Shown here: one piece after another, positions 17,872-25,409 of the stretch
How the letters are laid out: each line of letters starts with the position of its first letter
Position numbering within the stretch: the stretch's first letter is position 1
Assembly (NCBI GenBank): GCA_019636275.1
Contig: JAHBXY010000008.1
Location: forward strand, 36,956-100,955
DNA length: 64,000 nucleotides
DNA from: Planctomycetota bacterium
GTDB lineage: Bacteria > Planctomycetota > J058
Direction of reading: 5' to 3'
The notes under the pieces: generated by a model
Told to the model about the DNA's origin: nothing
Seen by the model: only the letters and a program-made list of their open reading frames with translations
Databases searched by the model: none
Program-made: the position numbers and the translations under genes

Positions 17872-19152
17872 GTGCAGGCCCGAGCGATGGTGCAGGAGCA
17901 GGCGGAGCAGGGCGCCGGAGTCCTCGACGAGGTCGTGATCACGCACGCCCTCGACGACCGGCCGGCGCGGGAGCCCGACCACCGGGCGGAGAGCGCGGCG
18001 CTGCGCGCGCTGGCGGGCGCGACGGCGCGCGAGCCCGGCGCGGTGCCGGAGAGCCTCGTCCGGCTCGCGCTCGAGCTCTGCGACGCGGGTACCGCGGGGC
18101 TGAGCCTCCTCGAGCGTGACGACCGGGGGCGCGAAGTCTTCCGCTGGGTGGCCGTGACCGGCGGCCTGGCCGACAGCGCCGGGCGGACGGCTCCCCGGGC
18201 GGACAGCCCGTGCGGGGTGTGCCTGGATCGCGGCGCGCCGCAGCTCTTCTCGAGGCCGGAGCGCGCCTTCCCGTTCCTGTTCGGCGCCGACCTCGTGGAG
18301 GGCCTGTTCGTGCCCTTCGTGGGCGCGCACGGTCCGCTGGGCACCCTGTGGGTCCTCTCGCACGACGCGCGGCGCCGGTTCGACCGCGAGGACGTGCGGC
18401 TGCTCGAGAGCCTCGGCGAGGTCGCCGCCGCCGCCACCGAGCGCGACCGGGCGCACCACCGGGCCGAGGAGGCGCTGGCCACGCGCGACCGCTTCCTGTC
18501 GATCGTCAGCCACGACCTGCGCAACCTGTTGAGCGTGGTCCTCATGAACGCGGCCATGCTCGTCCGGCACGCCACGGCGGCCGGGCAGATCGACGTCCTG
18601 CGCTGGGCCGAGCGGACGCGCAGCGCGTCCGACCAGATGTCCAGGCTCGTCCACGCGCTCCTCGACTCGGCGGCGATCGAGGCCGGCCGCCTCGAGCTCG
18701 CGCGCGAGGCGGTCGACCTCGGCGGGCTCCTGCGCGAGGCCGCCGCGGGGGTCGAGCCGCTGGCCGGCCCGCGCCGGATCGCCCTGCTGGTCGCGCCCGC
18801 CGCGAGCGGGGCGACCGTCATCGACGCCGACCCCGGCCGGCTGCGCCAGGTGCTCGACAACCTGCTGACGAACGCGGTCAAGCACAGCCCGCCGGGCGGG
18901 ACGGTCACGCTCGAGGCCACCGCCGCGGGCCGCGAGGTGGTCGTGGCGGTCTCAGACGAAGGCCCCGGGATCGACCCCGAGGCGCTGCCGCGCCTCTTCG
19001 AGCGCTTCGCTCACGGCCGCAAGGGCGGCCACGGCCTCGGCCTGTGGATCGCCCGCCTGCTGGTCGAGGCCCACGGCGGGCGCATCCGGGCCGAGTCGCG
19101 CCCGGGCGCCGGGAGCACCTTCTACGTCGCGCTCCCCCGCCGCGCGGGGTGA
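17872..19152 (+). CDS. Soluble GAF-domain sensor histidine kinase
   Basis: 426 residues if GTG 17872 is used; an ATG five codons later is equally possible and neither has a strong ribosome-binding site. Order of domains: a GAF-like sensor (about residues 45-190, with a PCGVC pair of Cys at 114-117), a HisKA dimerisation helix with SHDLRN (phospho-acceptor His about 214), and a HATPase with N-box DNLLTNAVKHS, G1 DEGPGI and G2 GHGLGL. There are no transmembrane segments, so it senses a cytoplasmic signal. No response regulator is coupled to it; the nearest is the RegA-like gene two genes downstream. The Cys pair could serve redox or metal sensing (inference). Confidence 0.85.
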   Translation: MQARAMVQEQAEQGAGVLDEVVITHALDDRPAREPDHRAESAALRALAGATAREPGAVPESLVRLALELCDAGTAGLSLLERDDRGREVFRWVAVTGGLADSAGRTAPRADSPCGVCLDRGAPQLFSRPERAFPFLFGADLVEGLFVPFVGAHGPLGTLWVLSHDARRRFDREDVRLLESLGEVAAAATERDRAHHRAEEALATRDRFLSIVSHDLRNLLSVVLMNAAMLVRHATAAGQIDVLRWAERTRSASDQMSRLVHALLDSAAIEAGRLELAREAVDLGGLLREAAAGVEPLAGPRRIALLVAPAASGATVIDADPGRLRQVLDNLLTNAVKHSPPGGTVTLEATAAGREVVVAVSDEGPGIDPEALPRLFERFAHGRKGGHGLGLWIARLLVEAHGGRIRAESRPGAGSTFYVALPRRAG

Positions 19153-19335
19153 CCGCGGTCACCGCTCGAACCGGGACACGTAGGCAGCGAAGACGATCCC
19201 CGTCGACGTCGTCGACCCTCGTGGCCTCCTGATCCCCGGGACGACCTGCGCGGTCCTCCCCGGAGGGCCGGCCGGCCGCGAGGCGCCCCCCTCGCGAGCG
19301 CATCACGGTCGACCGCGCGGCGCTATCCTGTGGGC

Positions 19336-20745
19336 GTGAGCGCCGAGCCCGCCCTCGCCCCCCTGTCCCGCGATCCGCCGGCCGTCCTGCTCTCGTCGGG
19401 CGACGGCCCCGCGCCGCAGCCCCTGGCGGCCCTCCTGCGCTTCCCGGCCGGGTCGGCCGCCGGCGTCGTCCTGCCGTGGCTCGTGCGCCTCAGGTGGGTC
19501 GCCGTCTCGGGCCAGGCGCTCACGGTCTGGCTCGTGTGGCGCCTGCTCGAGGCGGAGCTCCCGCTGTGGCCGCTCGTGGTCACGATCGCCGTGGCCGCGG
19601 CGAGCAACGTGGCGCTCCAGGTCGTCCTGGCCCGGGGCGCGCCCGACCGGCGGCTCCTGCCGGCGGTCCTCACGCTCGACACGCTCCTCCTCACCTTGCT
19701 GCTCTACTTCAGCGGCGGGCCGACGAACCCCTTCGGCGTCCTCTACGTCGTCCACGTGGCCATGGCCGCCATGGTCCTCAGCCCGCGCTGGACCTGGTGG
19801 ATGGTCGCCCTCTCGGCGCTCTGCTACGGGGCGCTGTTCATCGACCACGTCCCCTTGCACCTCGCCGGGGGCGAGGTCTCGCCGCGCGTGTTCCTCCTCG
19901 GCTCGTGGGTGGCCCTCACGCTCGTCGCCGCCGTGACGGCCGTGTTCATCGAGCGCATCTCGACGGCCCTGCGCCGGCGCGAGGAGCAGCTCGGCCACGC
20001 GCGCACGCTCGCCGAGCGCAACGAGCGGCTGGCGTCGCTCACGACGCTCGCCGCCGGCGCCGCCCACGAGCTGGGCACGCCGCTGGGCACGATCGCCGTC
20101 GTGGCCCGCGAGCTCGAGCGGGCGGCCGAGCGGCTGCGCCAGGCCACCCCCGAGGCGGACGAGCAGGCCCTCGGGCGCCTCGGCGGCCTCATGGAGGACG
20201 CGCGCCTCGTGCGGGCCGAGGTCGACCGCTGCCGGCGCATCCTCGACCGCATGGGGGCGCAGGCCGAGCGCAGCGTCGTGCCGCCCCCCTCCCGCGTGGC
20301 CCCGGCCGACCTGCTCGCCGACCTGCGCGAGGAGCTGCCGACCTCGCAGCGCCCCGCCGTGCGCCTCGACGACCGCGCGGGGCCCGTCGACGTGCCGCGC
20401 CAGGACCTCGTGCAGGCGCTCCTGCCGCTCGTGACCAACGCCCTCGACGCCACCGAGGGCGCCGGCCCGGTGAACCTCGAGGTGGGGCGCGACGGGCCGG
20501 TCCTGCGCTTCGTCGTTCGCGACGCGGGGGCGGGCATGCCGCCCGACGTGCTGGCGCGCGCGAGCGAGCCGTTCTTCACCACCAAGCCGCCCGGGCGCGG
20601 CACGGGGCTCGGGCTCTACCTGGTGCGCCTCCTGGCCGAGCGCCTGGGCGGCCGGCTGCGCCTCGAGTCGCGCTCGCCCGGCGGGACGACCGCGACGCTC
20701 GAGCTGCCCGAGGCGCGGCTCGAGCCGCAGGGGAGGGCCGCGTGA
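19336..20745 (+). CDS. regB: RegB/PrrB-type membrane redox sensor histidine kinase
   Basis: About 469 residues. Six hydrophobic segments (about residues 40-205) precede the kinase core. The loop motif GGPTNPF (about 127-133) matches the quinone-binding GGxxNPF of RegB/PrrB, the H-box is AAHELGTPLGTI (His about 244), and VDRCRRIL places a Cys (about 299) where RegB has its redox-active Cys. N-box LVTNALDA and G2 GTGLGLYL close the ATPase. It overlaps the response regulator by 4 nt, as cognate pairs do. The start is GTG 19336 or GTG 19330; a TATCCT hexamer ends 6 nt before 19336, favouring a leaderless start there. In proteobacteria this system controls photosynthesis, carbon fixation and respiratory oxidases; targets here are unknown. 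Confidence 0.88.
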   Translation: MSAEPALAPLSRDPPAVLLSSGDGPAPQPLAALLRFPAGSAAGVVLPWLVRLRWVAVSGQALTVWLVWRLLEAELPLWPLVVTIAVAAASNVALQVVLARGAPDRRLLPAVLTLDTLLLTLLLYFSGGPTNPFGVLYVVHVAMAAMVLSPRWTWWMVALSALCYGALFIDHVPLHLAGGEVSPRVFLLGSWVALTLVAAVTAVFIERISTALRRREEQLGHARTLAERNERLASLTTLAAGAAHELGTPLGTIAVVARELERAAERLRQATPEADEQALGRLGGLMEDARLVRAEVDRCRRILDRMGAQAERSVVPPPSRVAPADLLADLREELPTSQRPAVRLDDRAGPVDVPRQDLVQALLPLVTNALDATEGAGPVNLEVGRDGPVLRFVVRDAGAGMPPDVLARASEPFFTTKPPGRGTGLGLYLVRLLAERLGGRLRLESRSPGGTTATLELPEARLEPQGRAA

Positions 20746-21290
20746 GCGAGGCCGAGGGCGCCGTGCTCGTCGTCGACGACGACGTGACCTTCCGCACCCG
20801 CCTGGTGCGCGCCTTCCAGGAGCGCGGGTTCGCCGCCCACGGGGCGGGGACCCACGCCGAGGCGCTGGACCTGGCCCGGAGCGTCAGCCCGGACCTGGCC
20901 GTCGTCGACCTGCGCATGGCCGGCGAGTCGGGCCTCGACGTCGTGCGCGACCTCAAGGCGCTCGACGCCACGACGCGCGTCCTCGTGCTCACGGGCTACG
21001 GGAGCATCGCCACGGCGATCGAGGCCGTGCGCCTCGGCGCCGAGGACTACCTGACCAAGCCCGCCGACGCCGACCAGCTCCTCGGCGCGTTCGAGCGCGC
21101 CCAGAGCAAGCGCGTCGGCGCCGAGCCGCCGCCGCCCGGCGTGGCCCCGTCGCTGGCGCGCGTGGAGTGGGAGCACATCCAGCGCGTCCTGCAGGACTGC
21201 GAGGGCAACATCACCAAGGCCGCGCGGATCCTGGGCATCCACCGGCGCTCGCTCCAGCGCAAGCTGGCGAACTACCCGCCGTACCGCTGA
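20742..21290 (+). CDS. regA: RegA/PrrA-type response regulator
   Basis: 182 residues from a GTG at 20742 with GGGGAGGG just upstream, overlapping regB by 4 nt. The N-terminal receiver domain has the acidic cluster VVDDD (11-14), phospho-acceptor Asp in VVDLRM (about 56) and Lys in YLTKPAD. The C-terminal Fis-type helix-turn-helix reads NITKAARILGIHRRSLQRKL, the RegA/ActR arrangement without a sigma-54 AAA domain. It is the cognate partner of the preceding RegB-like kinase. The stop is followed 9 nt later by a long GC hairpin element that may end or protect the transcript. Confidence 0.9.
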   Translation: MSEAEGAVLVVDDDVTFRTRLVRAFQERGFAAHGAGTHAEALDLARSVSPDLAVVDLRMAGESGLDVVRDLKALDATTRVLVLTGYGSIATAIEAVRLGAEDYLTKPADADQLLGAFERAQSKRVGAEPPPPGVAPSLARVEWEHIQRVLQDCEGNITKAARILGIHRRSLQRKLANYPPYR

Positions 21291-21299
21291 CCGGTGTGC

Positions 21300-21432
21300 T
21301 CGACGGCTACGGCCGCGGATGCCGGGCGGGGCGGCGCGCGCGCGGGCTCGAAGTAGGTCGCTACGTCGTCGCCCGCGCGCGCGCCGCCCCGCCTCGTCCT
21401 CCGCGACCTCGCCTCGCTCGCGGCTCCGATCG
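21300..21432 (+). repeat. GC-hairpin element, copy A (3' of regA)
   Basis: Begins with TCGACGGCTACGGCCGCGGA 9 nt after the regA stop. It holds a perfect 23-bp stem (21325-21347 with 21371-21393), rich in CG steps, around a 23-nt loop that itself has GTAG/CTAC arms. The 3' flank CCTCGTCCTCCGCGACC and the GGCTCCGATCG end recur in the copies at 47.1 and 63.6 kb. Sense orientation to the upstream gene. Could act as a terminator or 3'-end stabiliser, or be a miniature mobile element. Confidence 0.75.
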
Positions 21433-21490
21433 CGGGCTGGTCACCAGCGACCCACGCGCAGGGCCGACTGCCCGAGGCGTGACCCGCGCT

Positions 21491-21496
21491 TACAAT
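21491..21496 (+). promoter_or_regulatory. Candidate -10 element of the ABC-2 transporter operon
   Basis: TACAAT, five of six matches to TATAAT, lies 23 nt before the ABC ATPase start, between the GC-hairpin element and the GGAGGAG ribosome-binding site. The -35 region (around CTGCCC at 21468) is weak. Confidence 0.4.
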
Positions 21497-21519
21497 GCCG
21501 CGCCTTCCCCGGAGGAGCG

Positions 21520-22479
21520 ATGAGCGCCGTCACCCCTGCGCTCGAGGTGCAGGAGCTGGTCAAGGTCTACCCGTCGGGCGTGCGCGCCGTCGACGGGGTG
21601 TCGTTCACCGTCGAGCCGGGCGAGGTTTTCGCCCTGCTCGGCCCCAACGGGGCCGGCAAGTCGACGACGATCCGCGTCGTCGCCACGCTGCTGCGGCCGA
21701 CGTCGGGCGCCGTGCGGGTGCTCGGGCACGACGTCGTCTCGGCCCCCGACCAGGCCCGGGCGGCGATCGGCTACGTGCCGCAGGAGGTGGCCCTCGACCG
21801 GCACCTGACGGCGCGGCAGCACCTCGAGCTGAGCGGCCGGCTCTACCGCGTGCCCGCGGCCGCCCTGCGCGCGCGCGTGGGCGAGCTGCTGGCGCTCGTC
21901 GAGCTGACCGACCGCGCCGACGAGCCGGTGAAGCGCTTCTCGGGCGGCATGAAGAAGCGGCTCGACCTGGCCTGCGGGCTCCTGCACCGGCCGCGCCTCC
22001 TGATCCTCGACGAGCCCACGGTCGGCCTCGACATCCAGACGCGGCTGCGCATCTGGCGCTTCGTGGCCGAGCTGCGCGCGGCGGGGACGGCGATCCTCCT
22101 CACGACGCACGACATGGAGGAGGCCGACGAGCTGGCCGATCGCGTGGCGATCGTCGACCACGGCAAGGTCCAGGCGCTGGGCACGGCGGCCGCGCTCAAG
22201 GCCGGGTTCGGCGGCGAGATGGTCAAGGCCGACCTCGGCCGGACCGAGCTCGAGCCGGCCGCCCTCGAGGCCTTGCGCGGGCTCGAGGGGGTCTCGGCCG
22301 TCGAGCGGCGCGGGCGCGCGCTCCTGTTCACGACCGCCGGCGCGCGCGACCTCGCGCCGAAGGTGGCGGCCGCCCTCGAGGCGCGGGGGGCGCCGGCGCG
22401 CGCGCTGGCGTTCGGCCCGCCGACGCTCGACGACGTGTTCCTGAAGATCACCGGCCACGCCATCAGGGACGAGGCATGA
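21520..22479 (+). CDS. ABC-2 type transporter ATP-binding protein (DrrA-like)
   Basis: 319 residues, ATG at 21520 preceded by a strong GGAGGAG. Walker A GPNGAGKSTT, Q-loop in YVPQEV, signature FSGGMKKRL, Walker B LLILDEPTVGLD and H-loop TTHDMEEAD are all present. The C-terminal 80 residues form the extension typical of DrrA/CcmA-like ATPases. It overlaps by 4 nt (ATGA) with the permease gene, so the two make one exporter. Substrate unknown; relatives move antibiotics, polysaccharides or lipids. Confidence 0.92.
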   Translation: MSAVTPALEVQELVKVYPSGVRAVDGVSFTVEPGEVFALLGPNGAGKSTTIRVVATLLRPTSGAVRVLGHDVVSAPDQARAAIGYVPQEVALDRHLTARQHLELSGRLYRVPAAALRARVGELLALVELTDRADEPVKRFSGGMKKRLDLACGLLHRPRLLILDEPTVGLDIQTRLRIWRFVAELRAAGTAILLTTHDMEEADELADRVAIVDHGKVQALGTAAALKAGFGGEMVKADLGRTELEPAALEALRGLEGVSAVERRGRALLFTTAGARDLAPKVAAALEARGAPARALAFGPPTLDDVFLKITGHAIRDEA

Positions 22480-23279
22480 CGACCCTCCTCGCCGACACCT
22501 GGGCGCTCACGCAGCGCTGGCTCATCCACCTGCGGCGCGACCGCATGAGCCTCATGCTGGGGATCATCCAGCCGCTGATCCTCCTCACGCTGGCGGGCCC
22601 GCTCCTGCACCACATCGTGCGCGACGCGGCCGACGTCGAGGCGGTGCGCGCGTTCATGCGCGACCGCTTCGCGACCGAGGACTACCTGACCTTCCTCTTC
22701 TCGGGCGTGGCCGTGTTCACGATCCTCGTCAACTCGGTCCTCGGCGGGATCCCCATCGTCTTCGACCGCGAGACCGGCTTCATGGACAAGGTCCTGGCCT
22801 CGCCGATCTCGCGCCTGGCGATCCCGGCCTCGCGCTTCGTCTACGTGATCATCTACAGCCTCATGCAGGTGGCGATCATCGGCGCCGTGGCCCTGGCGCT
22901 CGGCGTGCGCCCGCACGGGTCGGCGCTCCTGGCCGTGGCCGCGCTCGTGGGCTACGGCGCGCTGCTGGCCGCCGGGATCAGCGTGCTGAGCCTGGCCCTG
23001 GCCTTCGTCTTCCCGCACCACTCGATCTTCTTCGCCATCACCGGGTTCATGCTCTCGCCGCTGCTCATCCTCAGCCCCACCTTCGTGGCCCGCGACGCCA
23101 TGCCGGCCTGGATGCAGACCGCCGCGCTCCTGAACCCGATGACCCACGCCATCGAGCCGATCCGCGCCGCCTTCCTCGGCGCCGACGCCGCCTGGCTGGC
23201 CTCGGCGGGCGGCCTGCTGGCCTTCGACGCGGCCTGCTTCGCCCTGGCGGTCGTCGTCCTCCGCCGCCGGCTGGACTGA
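22476..23279 (+). CDS. ABC-2 type transporter permease
   Basis: 267 residues with about six membrane helices and an N-terminal cytoplasmic segment ending in LHRLRRDR-like basic residues. The block GIPIVFDRETGFMDKVLASPISR (first 20 residues of it are typical) is the ABC-2 permease family motif, and a long amphipathic loop precedes helix 2. Start ATG 22476 overlaps the ATPase stop. Works with the upstream ATPase as an inner-membrane exporter. No accessory periplasmic protein is encoded nearby. Confidence 0.9.
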   Translation: MTTLLADTWALTQRWLIHLRRDRMSLMLGIIQPLILLTLAGPLLHHIVRDAADVEAVRAFMRDRFATEDYLTFLFSGVAVFTILVNSVLGGIPIVFDRETGFMDKVLASPISRLAIPASRFVYVIIYSLMQVAIIGAVALALGVRPHGSALLAVAALVGYGALLAAGISVLSLALAFVFPHHSIFFAITGFMLSPLLILSPTFVARDAMPAWMQTAALLNPMTHAIEPIRAAFLGADAAWLASAGGLLAFDAACFALAVVVLRRRLD

Positions 23280-23295
23280 GCGCGCCCGGGGCTCG

Positions 23296-23324
23296 TTGTA
23301 TCCCGCCGGGCGCCAAGCTATCCT
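23296..23324 (+). promoter_or_regulatory. Predicted sigma-70-like promoter of the SlyD-like gene
   Basis: TTGTAT and TATCCT are separated by exactly 17 nt, 28 nt upstream of the ATG at 23352. This is the best-spaced promoter seen in the window and sits in the only gap between the ABC permease stop and the isomerase gene. Confidence 0.5.
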
Positions 23325-23351
23325 CCGGCCACACGAGGACGGCGCCCCCTT

Positions 23352-23873
23352 ATGCCCCAGGACGTGATCGGCCCCGAGACGGTCGTCAGCCTGCACTACA
23401 CCCTGCGCAACGACGCCGGGTCCGTGATCGACACCTCCCGCGAGCGCGAGCCGCTCGAGTACCTCCACGGCGTGGGCGAGATCGTCCCCGGCCTCGAGCG
23501 CGCGCTCACGGGCAAGGCGCCGGGCGCGAAGCTCGCGGTCGTCGTCCCGCCCGAGGACGGCTACGGCCCGCGCGACCCGAACGGCAAGCAGGAGTTCCCG
23601 CGCGAGGACTTCCCCGAGGACCTGACGATCGAGCCCGGCATGCAGATCGTCGTCGAGGACGAGGACGGCGAGGAGGTCCCCTGCTGGGTCCTCGCCGCCG
23701 ACGCGCGCGTCGTCACGCTCGACCTCAACCACCCGCTCGCCGGCGAGCGGCTGCACTTCGATGTCGAGGTCGTCGCCGTCCGCGCGGCCACCGCCGAGGA
23801 GCTCGAGCACGGCCACGCCCACGGGCCGCACGGCCACGGGCACGACGACGAGGACGAGGACGCCGACATCTGA
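23352..23873 (+). CDS. slyD: FKBP-type peptidyl-prolyl isomerase, SlyD-like
   Basis: 173 residues, cytoplasmic. The FKBP core begins LHYTLRNDAGSVIDTS, then GVGEIVPGLERAL and PPEDGYGPRD, with the insert-in-flap domain (about residues 70-130) characteristic of SlyD. The tail is rich in His, Asp and Glu (HGHAHGPHGHGHDDED), as in SlyD proteins that bind Ni or Zn and deliver it to enzymes. Role: proline isomerase, chaperone and probable metal store. It has its own predicted promoter. The 3' neighbour starts 23 nt downstream and may share the transcript. Confidence 0.92.
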   Translation: MPQDVIGPETVVSLHYTLRNDAGSVIDTSREREPLEYLHGVGEIVPGLERALTGKAPGAKLAVVVPPEDGYGPRDPNGKQEFPREDFPEDLTIEPGMQIVVEDEDGEEVPCWVLAADARVVTLDLNHPLAGERLHFDVEVVAVRAATAEELEHGHAHGPHGHGHDDEDEDADI

Positions 23874-23896
23874 GCGCGGACTCCGAGGCGGGCTGC

Positions 23897-24670
23897 GTGG
23901 GCCGCCTGAAGCGGCCGGCGGCGATCGTTGCCCTGCTCCTCGCCTACCCCTTCGCCCTCGAGGTCGCCGGCGTCGGCGCGTGGACGCGGGAGCGGTTCGG
24001 CCGCCCCGCCGCCGGGGCGCTCGGCATGGCCCCGCTCGCGCTCGCCCTCCTCGGCGCCTTGAAGCTGCGCATCCTCCGCGCGACCAGCGGACCGTTGGTG
24101 GCGGAGCCGCTCGACCTCGCCGCGGTCTCCTGGGCGGACCGGGCCGGCGGCGAGGCGCTCGAGGCGGCGGTCGTGGCCGCCGGATTCGCGCCCCAGGGCG
24201 GCCGCCGGATCGTGATGGGGACGCTCGGTGAGTCCTGGGCGCGAGGCTTCGTCGATGCGGCCGGCGACCGGCTCGCGGTCGTCTCCCAGCACCGGCTGCC
24301 GGGGCCCCTCGGGGGCGTAGCGATCGGCCTGGTGACGACCTACGACGGCGACCGCAGGCTGGTCACGACGGCGCGGCCGGTCGACGGGGTCAGCGGGTGG
24401 CTGGCCGGCCGGAGCCAGGACGTCCTCGACAGCCGTCCCGGCGCAGACCTGCCCGCGCTGCTCGCCGCCCACGCGGCCGACAGGGCCGCCCTCGCGGCGC
24501 ACGGCTGGGGTCCGCCCCTGCCGCTCGACCTCGAGGGCCTCGTGGCCCTCGAGGCCCGGCAATGGGAGCGCGTGCGGCCCCTCCTCCGCCGGCGGCCCGT
24601 GCTCCTGCTCCTGCCGCACCTGCTGCGGCCGCCGCGCGGGGGTCGCTGGCCGGGGCCGCTGTCGGCCTGA
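23897..24670 (+). CDS. Hypothetical protein with two N-terminal membrane segments
   Basis: 257 residues from a GTG at 23897. Hydrophobic stretches at about 10-28 and 40-58 suggest two membrane helices with a soluble domain behind. The soluble part has no motif that I recognise; repeated patterns such as GFAPQGGRRIVMG and VIGLVTTYDGDRRLVT look like a small alpha/beta domain. The C-terminus is basic and Pro-rich. It follows the SlyD-like gene closely and converges with the RING-like gene on the other strand, 37 nt away. Confidence 0.6.
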   Translation: MGRLKRPAAIVALLLAYPFALEVAGVGAWTRERFGRPAAGALGMAPLALALLGALKLRILRATSGPLVAEPLDLAAVSWADRAGGEALEAAVVAAGFAPQGGRRIVMGTLGESWARGFVDAAGDRLAVVSQHRLPGPLGGVAIGLVTTYDGDRRLVTTARPVDGVSGWLAGRSQDVLDSRPGADLPALLAAHAADRAALAAHGWGPPLPLDLEGLVALEARQWERVRPLLRRRPVLLLLPHLLRPPRGGRWPGPLSA

Positions 24671-24707
24671 GGCGTTCGGGTTCGCCCCACCCGGCGGGGC
24701 ACGAGGA

Positions 24708-25250
24708 TCACAGGACCGTCGCGGTGACCCCGGTCGAGGCGAGGGCGGCCAGAGAGAGCGCCAGGAGCGCGAACAGCGCCGCGCCGCGCCAGCGCCGCTC
24801 GCACAGGTAGCCGATCGGCGCGCGCAGGTAGGCGACGACCTCGCGGTAGGCGTCGCGGCCGGCGGCGGCGACCACGGGCAGGGTCATGACCGCCAGCGCC
24901 GCCAGCCCGCCCGAGGACCAGGGGGCGACGCGGCAGGCCGTCGCCAGCCGCGCGGCGAACGTCCAGGCGGGCACGTCGCCGCGCGTCAGCTCGCCGGCGC
25001 ACCAATGAAACGCGACGGCCGCCGCGCCGAGCGTCGCGGCCGCCCGCAGGCCGCGCAGCGGCCGCCGGTGCGCCCCCTCGGCGCGACGCGGCGGCGCCGC
25101 ACACCCGAGCGTCGGGCATCCTCTGACCTCGTCGCGGCAGCCCGGGTGGAGGAGCGTCCCGCAGCCAGGGCACGGGGCGGCGCCCTCGGCCGGGCCGTGG
25201 CAGTAGGCGCAGCGCAGCGGCGACGTGCGGCGGGCGTCCAGGCGGACCAC
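24708..25250 (-). CDS. Membrane protein with N-terminal RING-like zinc finger
   Basis: 180 residues from a GTG. Residues 14-50 carry Cys/His ligands in the order C14-x2-C17, C27-x2-C30, H35-x2-C38, C45-x4-C50, the cross-brace spacing of prokaryotic RING fingers. About three hydrophobic segments follow (near 70-85, 110-135 and 158-178). Prokaryotic RING domains on membrane proteins are known in Planctomycetota, where they have been compared with ubiquitin-ligase RINGs, but no ubiquitin-like genes are seen here. The gene at 61.6 kb has the same ligand spacing and is a paralogue. Divergent from the kinase gene 159 nt away. Confidence 0.7.
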   Translation of the reverse strand: MVRLDARRTSPLRCAYCHGPAEGAAPCPGCGTLLHPGCRDEVRGCPTLGCAAPPRRAEGAHRRPLRGLRAAATLGAAAVAFHWCAGELTRGDVPAWTFAARLATACRVAPWSSGGLAALAVMTLPVVAAAGRDAYREVVAYLRAPIGYLCERRWRGAALFALLALSLAALASTGVTATVL

Positions 25251-25409
25251 CCCTCGAGCCTACCCGGCGCCCGTCGTCGTGGCCCCCGCGCGAGGGGCTC
25301 GAGGCGACCGGCGTGGTCGACGACCTGGCGCTCGTGGCCATGTTCGTACGCGACGTGCGCGCGGCCCGACATGTCCAGTGACCGCTCGGCGGCTTGATAC
25401 AACGGCCCG

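Noticed and set aside
19153..19329. tRNA or riboswitch in the gap before regB
   Set aside because: No cloverleaf or conserved riboswitch core; only short CG-rich self-complementary bits such as GTCGACGTCGTCGAC.
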